Source of the DNA: Hwanghaeella sp965227365
Lineage (GTDB): Bacteria; Pseudomonadota; Alphaproteobacteria; UBA8366; Aestuariispiraceae
Length of the DNA stretch: 64,000 nucleotides
Reading direction: 5' to 3'
Assembly (NCBI RefSeq): GCF_965227365.1
Contig: NZ_OZ245754.1
Coordinates: 124,001 to 188,000 of the forward strand
Position numbers and translations under genes: made by a program. Each line of letters opens with the position of its first letter. The first letter of the stretch is position 1. Positions 24,066 to 32,918 of this stretch are shown one piece after another. Under the pieces are notes generated by a model. That model ran no database searches and was not told the DNA's origin. It saw only the letters and a list, made by a program, of their open reading frames with translations.

Positions 24066-25339
24066 TCGCCACGATCTACAGTTGGGTTTCCCAGGCGGCG
24101 GCTCCCTTTCTTCCCGCCTTCCTTCGGTCGAGGATGCGGGCCGGGAAGGAAGACCCTGAACGAATCCGGGAGCGAATGGGCTATGCCGGTCAACCGCGCC
24201 CTGACGGGGCACTGATCTGGCTGCACGCGGCCAGCGTCGGCGAAACAATGTCCTCGCTTATTCTGATCGAAAAAATCCTGGATGAGAACCCGGCCGCCTC
24301 GATCCTGCTGACCACCGGCACTGTTACGTCGGCCGCGATGGCGGCGAAGCGCCTGCCGGCGCGGGCGATCCACCAGTATTGCCCGGTGGATGTGCCGAGC
24401 TGGGTCGGTCGATTTCTCGATCATTGGCGCCCCGATGTCGCCTTGTGGATCGAATCCGAGCTATGGCCTAACCTTGTGCGGCGGACGCATCAGGCCAGGA
24501 TTCCCATGGCGTTGGTCAATGCGCGCCTGTCCGCACGGTCGCATCGGCGATGGGCCAAGGCGCGGAACAGCTTCCGGTCGATGATGTCCGCCTTCTCGGT
24601 AGTTCTCTGCCAGACGGAGGAGGGCGCGGACGCGTTCCGTCGACTCGGTATCGACCGCGCGGAATGCGTCGGAAATCTGAAATTCTCCGCTCCACCCCTG
24701 CCTGTCGACGAGGCGGAGCTGGCGGCTCTGCATGCCGCCATAGGCGGGCGCCCCGTCTGGCTGGCGGCGAGTACCCATCCGGGTGAGGAAGAAATCGTGC
24801 TGGAGGCGCATGAGCGCTTGCGGATTGCTTTCCCCGATCTGCTGACAATCCTGGTGCCCCGGCATCCGGCTCGTGCGGATGACATCGAGGCCTTGCTGAG
24901 GGTCCGTGTGGACGGGGTCGTGCGGCGGACCGCCGACCGCAGGATCGGCAGCGATACCGAAATCTACCTTGCCGACACGCTGGGGGAACTCGGTCTGTTC
25001 TACGCCCTTGCACCCGTCGCCTATGTCGGCGGCGGAATGGGAACGCTGGGCGGTCACAACCCGATTGAGCCGGCGCAGCGACATACGGCCATTCTTTATG
25101 GGCCGGATCGCGGTAACTTCACGACCGTCGCGGCGGAACTGGAGGAGGCCGGCGCTGCCCAGGTCGTGGCGGATGCGGGCGAACTGGCCGAGGCCTTGTC
25201 TCTTCTGCTGTCGGACGAGCGGGAATGCGGCAAACGATCGGATGCGGCGCGCAAGGTCGCGGACCGCAATCGTGATATCGTCGATGCGGTCACGGCTCGC
25301 CTCCGTCCTTTACTGCCGGGACTGTCGGACGGCCGGTGA
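24062..25339 (+). CDS. waaA: 3-deoxy-D-manno-octulosonic acid (Kdo) transferase
   Basis: A 425-residue GT-B transferase (GT30). An N-terminal membrane anchor is followed by IRERMGYAGQPRPDG, the catalytic base region WLHAASVGETMSS (about 57-69), LTTGTVTSAAMAAKRLP and YCPVDVPSWVGRFLDHWRP, then WIESELWPNL. The C-terminal CMP-Kdo domain shows WLAASTHPGEEE, LVPRHPARADDI and YVGGGMGTLGGHNPIEPA. It attaches Kdo from CMP-Kdo to lipid IVA at the cytoplasmic membrane face. The number of Kdo residues added cannot be judged here. It is translationally coupled to DUF374 upstream and lpxK downstream. Confidence 0.95.
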   Translation: MIATIYSWVSQAAAPFLPAFLRSRMRAGKEDPERIRERMGYAGQPRPDGALIWLHAASVGETMSSLILIEKILDENPAASILLTTGTVTSAAMAAKRLPARAIHQYCPVDVPSWVGRFLDHWRPDVALWIESELWPNLVRRTHQARIPMALVNARLSARSHRRWAKARNSFRSMMSAFSVVLCQTEEGADAFRRLGIDRAECVGNLKFSAPPLPVDEAELAALHAAIGGRPVWLAASTHPGEEEIVLEAHERLRIAFPDLLTILVPRHPARADDIEALLRVRVDGVVRRTADRRIGSDTEIYLADTLGELGLFYALAPVAYVGGGMGTLGGHNPIEPAQRHTAILYGPDRGNFTTVAAELEEAGAAQVVADAGELAEALSLLLSDERECGKRSDAARKVADRNRDIVDAVTARLRPLLPGLSDGR

Positions 25340-25353
25340 AAAAGGGACGTAAT

Positions 25354-26334
25354 ATGAAGGCGCCCGATTTCTGGCAAAAAGGGAAAGGCGGTTGGAAAGC
25401 CGCTCTGCTGCTGCCGTTGTCTCTGATTTATAGGACCGGTGCAGCTCTTCGCTCGCGGTTCACCCGTCCCGTGCATCTTGGCGTACCGGTTCTTTGCGTT
25501 GGGAACGTTACCGCCGGGGGAACGGGCAAGACCCCGGTTGTCATCGCTCTCGCCCGCGCCGCCAAGAGGCAGGGCATCAGCGCCGCGGTGGTCAGCCGCG
25601 GCTATGGCGGCAGGCTGGAGGGACCGGTCCGGGTCGATCTGGCCAGTCATCGCGCCGAAGATGTCGGGGATGAACCGCTGTTGATTGCACGCGAGGTCAC
25701 GACCTGGGTCGCCAAGGACAGGGTTGCCGGGGCGAAAGCAGCGATTGCGGATGGCGCCCGGTTGATCCTGCTGGATGACGGGTTTCAAAACCCGACCCTG
25801 TACAAGGATTTGTCCATCGTCGTGGTGGATGGTGGTTTCGGGTTCGGGAACGGTTGTGCCATTCCGGCGGGTCCCTTGCGGGAGGCGCTGCCGTCGGCGT
25901 TGCGGCGGGCGGGTCTCGTTCTGTTGATGGGCCGTGACCTGGCGGGCGTGGCGGACGAAATGGATGGGCGGGTACCCTTGGCGTTTGCCGGTCTCCGTCC
26001 CGAACCCTCGGATTCCTTGGTGGCGGGTGCACAATGCATTGCCTTTGCCGGGATCGGCTTGCCGCAGAAATTCTTTGCCACGCTGCGGTCGATCGGAATG
26101 GATGTTCTTGCGGAACACGCGTTTCCGGACCATTTCATGTATGCGCGAGAAGACTTGGACCGTCTTTTTGCCGAGGCCGAGGCAAAGGGCGCAATGCTTG
26201 TCACCACCGCAAAGGATCACGTAAGGCTGCCTGCGGAGGCAGCCCGGAAGGTTGCCGTTTTGGACGTTGTCGTGGATTTCGAAAACAAGAACCTGCCGGA
26301 AGAATTGATTGCCCGGGTGATGAACCATGGCTGA
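25354..26334 (+). CDS. lpxK: Tetraacyldisaccharide 4-prime-kinase
   Basis: A 326-residue P-loop kinase. The N-terminus MKAPDFW is the usual LpxK start, followed by a membrane-associated helix. The Walker A motif GNVTAGGTGKTPVV lies at about 43-56, then SRGYGG, DEPLLIA and the Walker B-like LILLDDGFQNPTL. The C-terminal domain has CIAFAGIGLPQKFF and FPDHFMYAREDL, then TTAKDHVRL. It phosphorylates the 4-prime position of the lipid A disaccharide. I prefer the ATG at 25354 (AAAGGGACG just upstream). A GTG at 25336 overlapping the waaA stop is also in frame. Confidence 0.95.
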   Translation: MKAPDFWQKGKGGWKAALLLPLSLIYRTGAALRSRFTRPVHLGVPVLCVGNVTAGGTGKTPVVIALARAAKRQGISAAVVSRGYGGRLEGPVRVDLASHRAEDVGDEPLLIAREVTTWVAKDRVAGAKAAIADGARLILLDDGFQNPTLYKDLSIVVVDGGFGFGNGCAIPAGPLREALPSALRRAGLVLLMGRDLAGVADEMDGRVPLAFAGLRPEPSDSLVAGAQCIAFAGIGLPQKFFATLRSIGMDVLAEHAFPDHFMYAREDLDRLFAEAEAKGAMLVTTAKDHVRLPAEAARKVAVLDVVVDFENKNLPEELIARVMNHG

Positions 26335-27232
26335 GCGCGGCCCGGTTTCACGCTTGACCCGGCGTGTTCTGCTGTACCCGTTGCAGGGCCTCGGCATCGG
26401 CCTGCTGTACCTGATTTGCCGGTATATCCCGATAACCTGGGCATCGGCCTTCGGGTCCTGGGTTTTCCGGGTGGTCGGTCCGTTCCTGCGGGCGGACAAG
26501 GTCGCCCGGCGAAACCTGAAACAGTGCTACCCGGATATGCCCCAGGCGGAGGTAGACCGGATCGTCCGGGCCGTTTGGGACAATCTGGGACGTGGCGCCG
26601 GCGAGTGGGGGCAGGTCGATCTGATCCCGACCATGGGCCCGAAATCCCGGGTGGAGATCGTCGGCGAGGAAATCATGAACAAGGTGATTGCCGATGGACG
26701 CCCCTTCATCGCGGTATCGGCGCATATGGGGAATTGGGAGATCGCCAGCCTTGTTCCCGCGCATCGCGGTGCGCCGCTGGTCAATGTTTATCGAACGGCA
26801 TCGATTCCCATCGTGGATTATCTGTTTCGAAAGATCAGGGGCCGCTTCTCCCGCGAGATGATTCCGAAGGGCGGCGCCAATGCGCGCCGTATCATTGCCG
26901 CGTTGAAAGCGGGGCACCCGCTTGGTCTGCTTGTTGACCAGAAGCTGAACGAGGGCATGCCCATTCCGTTTTTCGGCCGCGATGCGATGACACCGTCAGC
27001 ACCCGCGGAACTGGCGTTGCGATTCAACTGTCCGCTGGTACCGGTTCGGATCGAGCGGCTGCCGAATGTGCGGTTCCGGCTGACGATTTATCCTCCCATG
27101 GAAATTCCGGAGACAGGCAACCGCAAGGAGGATGTTCGCATCATGTTGACGCGCATGAATGCGATGATTGAGGAATGGGTGAGGGACAAGCCGGAACAGT
27201 GGTTCTGGGTCCATCGCCGCTGGCCTGATTGA
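26327..27232 (+). CDS. lpxL: Lipid A late acyltransferase LpxL/HtrB family
   Basis: A 301-residue inner-membrane acyltransferase. One N-terminal hydrophobic helix (about 14-32) precedes NLKQCYPDMPQAEVDRIV. The catalytic motif is SAHMGNWE (about 127-134, His-x4-Glu), followed by YRTASIPIVDYLFRKIRGR, LLVDQKLNEGMPIPFFGR and TPSAPAELALRF, with WFWVHRRWPD at the end. All are standard LpxL/LpxM features. It adds a secondary acyl chain to lipid A. It overlaps lpxK by eight bases and closes the lipid A operon; the following gene is convergent. Confidence 0.93.
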   Translation: MAERGPVSRLTRRVLLYPLQGLGIGLLYLICRYIPITWASAFGSWVFRVVGPFLRADKVARRNLKQCYPDMPQAEVDRIVRAVWDNLGRGAGEWGQVDLIPTMGPKSRVEIVGEEIMNKVIADGRPFIAVSAHMGNWEIASLVPAHRGAPLVNVYRTASIPIVDYLFRKIRGRFSREMIPKGGANARRIIAALKAGHPLGLLVDQKLNEGMPIPFFGRDAMTPSAPAELALRFNCPLVPVRIERLPNVRFRLTIYPPMEIPETGNRKEDVRIMLTRMNAMIEEWVRDKPEQWFWVHRRWPD

Positions 27233-27244
27233 GGGAAGTACGCC

Positions 27245-28057
27245 TTATTCCTGCACGATCGTGAGGAGTTGCGGGTCCAGGCGTTTTTCGAACCAGTTTA
27301 CCCGCCAATCCAAATGGGCCCCGGTCGCCCGGCCTGTCGCGCCAATCGTACCGATACGTTGACCCCGTTCGATGCGGTCTCCGAGTTTTACCTCGATTTT
27401 TTCCATGTGGAGGAAGGCCGAGGCGAGACCGTGCCCGTGATCGATCATCAAGGTTCCGCCTGAGAAATAGAGGTCCGGCTCGGCGAAGGAGACCGTACCC
27501 GCGGCGGGTGCGACGACCGGTGTCCCGGTCGGGGCGGCAACGTCGACGCCGTAATGCGGCTGCCGCGGTTCGCCGTTCAAGACACGTTGGCTGCCATAGA
27601 CACCCGTGATCGGGCCGTCCGCAGGCCAAAGAAACCCGAGCAGAAAAGCCTCGATATCCGTATCGCGGGCACGGGCCTTGCGGACCGCGGCAGCCTCGCG
27701 CTGGATACGCTCTATCACGTCCGGTGGCGGCGACACCTTTTTCTGAGGCAGTCCGTCGATACGCTGAATATCATATTGCCGTTGTTCGACCTTCAGCGCG
27801 ATGGTCTCCTCCGTATTGTCCGGATACGCGATGTGCAGGGACATGTTGGGTGGATCGTCGCGGTGGAAGCCGAAGATGAAAACACCGTCCCGGGAAACCC
27901 GAAGACGCCGATCTTCGAAATGCACCCTGGCCCCGGGTTCGGTTTTGCCGATCACCATGCCGCCCTGGGAAAACACGCCATCCAGACTCGTCTGGCCCGC
28001 CTGCACGGGGCAGACCGCAACCATCATCACCGCGAAAAGAAAGGCAAAAAGCCTCAT
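27245..28057 (-). CDS. M23 family metallopeptidase (LytM domain), periplasmic
   Basis: A 270-residue exported protein. A signal peptide (cleavage after VQA near residue 20) is followed by an N-terminal beta domain (GMVIGKTEPGARVHFEDR), a basic helical linker, then a LytM domain at about 150-265: GVYGSQRVLNG, PHYGVDVAAPTGTPV with zinc ligands His and Asp, GGTLMIDHGHGLASAFLHM, and GAHLDWRVNWF supplying the second-site histidine. It should cleave peptidoglycan cross-links or act as an amidase activator. HLDW in place of HLHW is usual in this subgroup. It overlaps the end of xseA by four bases, so the two are one transcript. Confidence 0.9.
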   Translation of the reverse strand: MRLFAFLFAVMMVAVCPVQAGQTSLDGVFSQGGMVIGKTEPGARVHFEDRRLRVSRDGVFIFGFHRDDPPNMSLHIAYPDNTEETIALKVEQRQYDIQRIDGLPQKKVSPPPDVIERIQREAAAVRKARARDTDIEAFLLGFLWPADGPITGVYGSQRVLNGEPRQPHYGVDVAAPTGTPVVAPAAGTVSFAEPDLYFSGGTLMIDHGHGLASAFLHMEKIEVKLGDRIERGQRIGTIGATGRATGAHLDWRVNWFEKRLDPQLLTIVQE

Positions 28058-29577
28058 AGCAGCGTTCCTTGTTTCGGCTCCGCCGGCTTCTGCGTCGCAG
28101 GCTTCTGCTCTTTTGCGGCCGTCTTGCGCTTGGGCGCATCATTGCCGTCGACGGTGGCGTTGACTTTGCCGTCGCTGAATTCGATGGAGATCGCGGTTCC
28201 GGTTTCCAACCCGCCGGCGCTGCCGATCAGACCGCCATCGGGGCCGTGAACGACGGCAAAGCCCCGCTTCAGGACATTCTTGTAGGAAACGCTTTCCAAC
28301 CGCCTTCCCAACTGATCCAAGGCGGTCGCGTTTTCCCTGTGCCGCCGTGCCATTGCCTTGTCCAGACGGCTGCCGAATTCGGTTCGGGCGAACCGGTCTT
28401 GCTCCGTCAAAACGCGCCGCTTCGAGGCGCGTGCCAATCGTTCGGTCAGTTGAACGAGGCGGTCGGCTTGTGCCTCCAGCACCTGTTTCGGGCTGCGCAA
28501 CCGGGCCGCTATGCCGGAAAGCGCCTGGGCTTCATGCCGCAACAGGCTGCGCATGGCATAGGCCTGACGTTCGGAAACGTCATCCAACCGTTGGGTCGCG
28601 GTATCGAGCAGTGAGCGCGGGTCGGGCAGGCCGCGGGCGAGGCCGTCCAGGCGGATCGCGGCGCGGTCGGTGAAACGCGTCCAGGATCCGAGTTTGCGGC
28701 GCTCCAGATCCATCAGGTTGGCCATCAGGTCGCGCCGGACGGGAACCGCCATTTCCGCCGCCGCGGTCGGTGTCGGGGCGCGCCGGTCGGATACGAAATC
28801 GATCAGGGTGACGTCGGTCTCATGGCCGACGGCGGAAATGATCGGGATGTCGCTCTCCGCCGTGGCGCGGGCGACGATTTCTTCATTGAAGGACCACAGA
28901 TCCTCCAGGCTGCCGCCGCCGCGCGCGACAATCAGGACGTCCGGCCGCGGCACTTTGCCGCCGGGCTGGATACGGTTGAAGCCGCGGATGGCCGCGGCAA
29001 CCTGCTCCGCGGCCCCGTCCCCCTGGACCAGGACGGGCCAGAGCAGAACCCGGCTTGGAAAGCGGTCGCGCAGACGGTGCAGGATATCCCGGATGACCGC
29101 GCCGGTCGGCGACGTGACGACGCCGATGACGTCCGGCAGAAAGGGAATCGGTTTCTTGCGGTCCGGGTCGAAAAGGCCTTCCGCCTCAAGCCGCTTTTTC
29201 CGCTCCTCGAGCAATTTCAGCAGCGCGCCTTCACCCGCATGCTCCATCGACTCGATGACGATCTGGTATTTGCTGCGGCCGGGATAAGTCGTGAGATTGC
29301 CGGTTACGATGACTTCCAGACCGTCTTCCGGTTGGACCGACAGGCGCTGCGCGGTGCCGCGCCAGCACACACCGTCAATCACCGCCTGATCGTCCTTCAG
29401 GGCCATGTAGAGATGACCGGATCCCGCCCTTTTGAAGCCTGAAATCTCTCCCCGCACCCGGACATGGGAGAAATTCTGCTCGACCATGCGTTTCAGAATG
29501 CCGGAAATTTCGGAAACGCTGAATTCAGGCGTATTATCGCCGGGCCGGTCCGCTGATCTGTGCTGGCTTTCGCTCAT
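28054..29577 (-). CDS. xseA: Exodeoxyribonuclease VII large subunit
   Basis: A 507-residue protein. The N-terminal OB fold (FSVSEISGILKRMVEQNF, VRVRGEISGFKRAGSGHLY) binds single-stranded DNA. The catalytic domain contains PDVIGVVTSPTGAVIRDI, LWPVLVQGDGAAEQV, IVARGGGSLEDLWSFN and ISAVGHETDVTLIDFVSD, with RAPTPTAAAE. A long coiled coil follows (about 290-430). The last 50 residues are Lys/Ala-rich and disordered. With XseB it degrades single-stranded DNA to oligonucleotides. xseB is not in the window. The gene is divergent from purD across a 221-bp gap. Confidence 0.95.
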   Translation of the reverse strand: MSESQHRSADRPGDNTPEFSVSEISGILKRMVEQNFSHVRVRGEISGFKRAGSGHLYMALKDDQAVIDGVCWRGTAQRLSVQPEDGLEVIVTGNLTTYPGRSKYQIVIESMEHAGEGALLKLLEERKKRLEAEGLFDPDRKKPIPFLPDVIGVVTSPTGAVIRDILHRLRDRFPSRVLLWPVLVQGDGAAEQVAAAIRGFNRIQPGGKVPRPDVLIVARGGGSLEDLWSFNEEIVARATAESDIPIISAVGHETDVTLIDFVSDRRAPTPTAAAEMAVPVRRDLMANLMDLERRKLGSWTRFTDRAAIRLDGLARGLPDPRSLLDTATQRLDDVSERQAYAMRSLLRHEAQALSGIAARLRSPKQVLEAQADRLVQLTERLARASKRRVLTEQDRFARTEFGSRLDKAMARRHRENATALDQLGRRLESVSYKNVLKRGFAVVHGPDGGLIGSAGGLETGTAISIEFSDGKVNATVDGNDAPKRKTAAKEQKPATQKPAEPKQGTLL

Positions 29578-29798
29578 GGGATTTGCTGATCGGGGTCCAT
29601 TGTTTTGCGGGCCACAGTGTGCCTGGGATTCACGGTGGATGCCAAGGCACGGCGAAGCGCGGACCCCGAATGGCGGGACAACGCCGTTATTGGCGGGTTT
29701 TGCCCTCTATGGGCTGGCTTAGAAGGGGGCAGTTTCGGTATGGTGCCCCGCCCCGGCGGGCGGGTGTCGTAGGTTGCCGAGAAGAGGAGAGCAGGCGC

Positions 29799-31085
29799 GT
29801 GAGGATTTTGGTTATCGGGTCGGGCGGACGGGAACATGCCTTGTGCTGGACGCTGGCGGCGTCGCCTCTTTGCGATGCGCTGTTTTGCGCCCCGGGCAAT
29901 GCGGGCATAGCCCAGGATGCGACATGCGTTCCGATCAAGGCCACCGATATCGACGGCATTCTGGATTTCGTGAAGGCGGAAGCAATCGACTTCGTCGTCG
30001 TCGGGCCGGAAGACCCGCTGGTCGCCGGTGTGGTCGACCGATTGACCGAAGCCGGCGTGAAAGCCTTCGGGCCCAGCGCCGCCGCGGCGCGCCTGGAAGG
30101 ATCCAAGGGCTATATGAAGGATGTCTGCCGCCGTTATGGGATTCCGACCGCGGAATACCGCCGCTTTACCGACCGGGACGAAGCCCGTGCCTATGTTCAG
30201 GAAAAGGGCGCGCCCATCGTTGTGAAGACCGACGGCCTGGCCGCCGGGAAAGGCGTCACCGTCGCCCAGACGGTGGAGGAGGCCTTGCAGGCCATCGATG
30301 ACGCGATGACCGGCGGAAAGTTCGGCGCGGCCGGCGAGGAATTGGTGATCGAGGAGTTCATGGAAGGGGAGGAGCTTTCCTATTTCGCGCTATGCGACGG
30401 CAAGTCCGTGCTGCCGCTTGCCTCGGCCCAGGACCACAAAGCCGCCTATGACGGCGACCAGGGGCCCAATACGGGCGGGATGGGGGCCTATTCGCCGGCG
30501 CCCGTCTGCACGCCCGAGATCGAGGACCGCATCCTCAAGGAGATCCTTGAGCCGACGATGAAGGCGATGGAAGCGGAAGGCGCGCCCTACAAGGGGGTGT
30601 TGTTCCTGGGGCTGATGATTACCGAAAACGGGCCGCGTTTGATCGAATTCAATGTCCGCTTCGGCGATCCGGAATGCCAGGTCCTGATGATGCGGCTGAT
30701 GTCCGACCTTGCACCGGCCCTGATCGCATCCGCCGACGGGGTCCTCTCCTCGTTCGATTTGCGCTGGTACGATGAAGCGGCCGTCACCGTGGTCATGGCG
30801 TCGAAGGGCTATCCGGGTGGCTATGAAAAAGGCACCGTGATCAAAGGCGTGGAAGAGGCCACGTCGGGGGACGAGGATGTCATCGTCTTTCATGCCGGCA
30901 CCGCAAATGGCGATGACGGTAGCTTGCTCGCGACCGGGGGACGGGTGTTGAACGTCACGGCGCGGGGACAGTCCGTGTCGGAAGCCAGAACGCGCGCTTA
31001 TGGCGTCATCGATCGGATCGACTGGCCCAATGGTTTCTGCCGCCGTGATATCGGCTGGCGCGCGGTCGAGCGGGAGCGCGGATGA
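29799..31085 (+). CDS. purD: Phosphoribosylamine-glycine ligase (GARS)
   Basis: A 428-residue ATP-grasp enzyme of purine synthesis. It starts with a GTG at 29799 (RILVIGSGGREHALCW), with GAGGAGAGC upstream; the longer in-frame extension to 29583 is not protein-like. Motifs include PEDPLVAGVVD, AAARLEGSKGYMKDVC, VVKTDGLAAGKGV, EEFMEGEELS, SAQDHKAAYDGDQGPNTGGMGAYSP and FNVRFGDPECQ. It joins glycine to phosphoribosylamine. Its stop overlaps the start of a small membrane protein gene (ATGA), which is not part of the pathway. Confidence 0.95.
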   Translation: MRILVIGSGGREHALCWTLAASPLCDALFCAPGNAGIAQDATCVPIKATDIDGILDFVKAEAIDFVVVGPEDPLVAGVVDRLTEAGVKAFGPSAAAARLEGSKGYMKDVCRRYGIPTAEYRRFTDRDEARAYVQEKGAPIVVKTDGLAAGKGVTVAQTVEEALQAIDDAMTGGKFGAAGEELVIEEFMEGEELSYFALCDGKSVLPLASAQDHKAAYDGDQGPNTGGMGAYSPAPVCTPEIEDRILKEILEPTMKAMEAEGAPYKGVLFLGLMITENGPRLIEFNVRFGDPECQVLMMRLMSDLAPALIASADGVLSSFDLRWYDEAAVTVVMASKGYPGGYEKGTVIKGVEEATSGDEDVIVFHAGTANGDDGSLLATGGRVLNVTARGQSVSEARTRAYGVIDRIDWPNGFCRRDIGWRAVERERG

Positions 31086-31393
31086 TCATCGACCCCCAAG
31101 TGGCGGACACCTTATGGATCGTCGGCGTCATCATGTTGGGGCTGATGATCCTGTTCAAATTCGTCAATCGGAAGAAGTTTCGCGAAGAAAAGTTCGAACG
31201 CCGGGTTAAACGGCATGAAGAGACGGACCCGGACGAAATGCCGGACCTGGAACCGATGCTGCGCCGGACACGGATACAAATCATCATGGCGGCGGTCGGT
31301 ATCGCCACCATCACCTTCATTGCCATCATGGGGATCGGCGAGGAATCCAGGGGACTTCCGATGCCTGGTTTTCTGACCGACCTGTTCCGCTAG
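31082..31393 (+). CDS. Small membrane protein of unknown function, coupled to purD
   Basis: A 103-residue protein with a membrane helix at about 8-26 (LWIVGVIMLGLMILFKFV), a strongly charged middle (KKFREEKFERRVKRHEE, then DPDEMPDLEPM), and a second helix at about 67-86 (IIMAAVGIATITFIAIMG). Both ends are short, so it is a hairpin with the charged loop probably in the cytoplasm. Its ATG overlaps the purD stop by four bases, indicating translational coupling. I do not recognise a family. Coupling to a purine gene may be only transcriptional convenience. Confidence 0.75.
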   Translation: MIIDPQVADTLWIVGVIMLGLMILFKFVNRKKFREEKFERRVKRHEETDPDEMPDLEPMLRRTRIQIIMAAVGIATITFIAIMGIGEESRGLPMPGFLTDLFR

Positions 31394-31527
31394 CGATTTG
31401 GCCGAGGGCCCCTATATTGGACGGCAAGTCTTTTCCCGCCGCCGGTTTCCCCTTATGTCTTCGGTAGGCATGTCAACAAAACCGGCAAGCCGCGAATAAA
31501 TCTCAGTTATCGGAGGAAGGTGCGTCC

Positions 31528-32871
31528 ATGAGTTTGGCCGATCCCCGCAATTTGCTATCCGACCTTATCGTCAAGGCGACCAAGGCCGGGGCCGACCAGG
31601 CCGATGCCGTCGCGGCGGCGGGAACATCCGTTTCCCACAGCCAGCGGCTGGGCAAGGTCGAATCGCTGGAACGGTCGGAAAGCCATGATCTGGGCTTGCG
31701 GGTGATCATCGGCAAGAAACAGGCGGTCGTATCCTCGAACGATTGGGTTCCAGAGGCATTGGACCAGTTGGTGGAACGCGCGATCGCGATGGCGCGGGCC
31801 GTTCCGGACGATGCCTATTGCGGCCTTGCCGACCCGGACCAGTTGACCGACAGGACGGATCTGGACCTGGATCTTTTCGATCCGTCGGAGCCGAGCGCGG
31901 AGGACTTGATCGAGCGTGCGCGTGCAGCGGAGGACGCCGCCCTGGCGGTTGACGGCGTGACCAATTCCGACGGCGCGAGCGCGGAATGGAGCCGCTGGGA
32001 TATCTTCCTTGCGGCGAGCAACGGGTTTTCCGGCGGATACAAGGGGTCACGCCACGGTATCGGGGTTTCCGTGCTGGCCGGGGAAGGCACCGGCATGGAG
32101 ACGGACTACGATTACAGCACCACCGTGCACGGTTCCGATTTGCGGGCGCCGGAGGAAATCGGACGCTCCGCCGGGGAGCGGGCGGTCGCGAAACTGAACC
32201 CGCGCAAGGGGGCAACGAAGGCCTTGCCCGTGGTGTTCGACCCGCGCATGTCGCCCAGTCTGGTGCGTCACCTCACATCGGCGATAAACGGCGGTTCGAT
32301 TGCGCGCGGAACCAGTTTCCTGAAAGACAAGATGGGCCAGCAGGTTATGAACCCGGCGCTGACCATCATGGACGATCCGCACCGGCGCCGCGGCCTCGCC
32401 TCAAAGCCGTTCGACGCGGAAGGACTGGCCAATGCGCCGATGGCCCTGGTGCAGGACGGCGTTTTGCAGACCTGGATCCTCGACCTTCATACGGCACGGC
32501 AGCTGAACCTGCAGTCGACCGGCCGGGCCGCGCGCGGTACATCCGCGCCGCCGTCGCCGTCGACGACCAATGTCCATCTGCAACCGGGGTCGGTCAGTCC
32601 CAAGGAACTGATGTCGGATATCGCATCGGGCCTCTATGTCACCAGCCTGATGGGCATGGGCGTCAACGGCGTTACGGGCGATTACAGCCGCGGCGCATCG
32701 GGGTTCTGGATCGAGAATGGCGAGATTGCCTTTCCGGTGAACGAAATGACGATCGCAGGCAATCTGAAGGATATGTTCATGCAGATGACCGCGGCGGATG
32801 ACCTTGAGTTCCTGCATGCGACGAACGCACCGACGGTACGGATCGACGGGATGACGATTGCCGGGCAGTAA
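31528..32871 (+). CDS. pmbA: TldD/PmbA family protein (PmbA/TldE)
   Basis: A 447-residue protein of the U62 group. Features include the N-terminal KATKAGADQADAVAAAG, SRQ-like HSQRLGKVESLERSES, the middle NGFSGGYKGSRHGIGVSVLAGEG, and the C-terminal SGLYVTSLMGMGVNGVTGDYSRGASGFWIENGEI split across conserved blocks. It lacks the HEXXXH zinc site of TldD, which identifies it as the TldE/PmbA partner. The TldD-TldE heterodimer is a peptidase that matures peptides such as microcins and degrades unfolded substrates. GGAGGAAGG lies 8 bases before the ATG. No tldD gene is in the window. Confidence 0.92.
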   Translation: MSLADPRNLLSDLIVKATKAGADQADAVAAAGTSVSHSQRLGKVESLERSESHDLGLRVIIGKKQAVVSSNDWVPEALDQLVERAIAMARAVPDDAYCGLADPDQLTDRTDLDLDLFDPSEPSAEDLIERARAAEDAALAVDGVTNSDGASAEWSRWDIFLAASNGFSGGYKGSRHGIGVSVLAGEGTGMETDYDYSTTVHGSDLRAPEEIGRSAGERAVAKLNPRKGATKALPVVFDPRMSPSLVRHLTSAINGGSIARGTSFLKDKMGQQVMNPALTIMDDPHRRRGLASKPFDAEGLANAPMALVQDGVLQTWILDLHTARQLNLQSTGRAARGTSAPPSPSTTNVHLQPGSVSPKELMSDIASGLYVTSLMGMGVNGVTGDYSRGASGFWIENGEIAFPVNEMTIAGNLKDMFMQMTAADDLEFLHATNAPTVRIDGMTIAGQ

Positions 32872-32918
32872 GCCCGGCCGAACCGGTTGGACGCCGGGTT
32901 GAGATTGTTGGAGGAAGT

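Noticed and set aside
29583..29798. N-terminal extension of purD
   Set aside because: The extension is Arg/Gly-rich and unrelated to the family; the GTG at 29799 has a ribosome site and gives the normal length.
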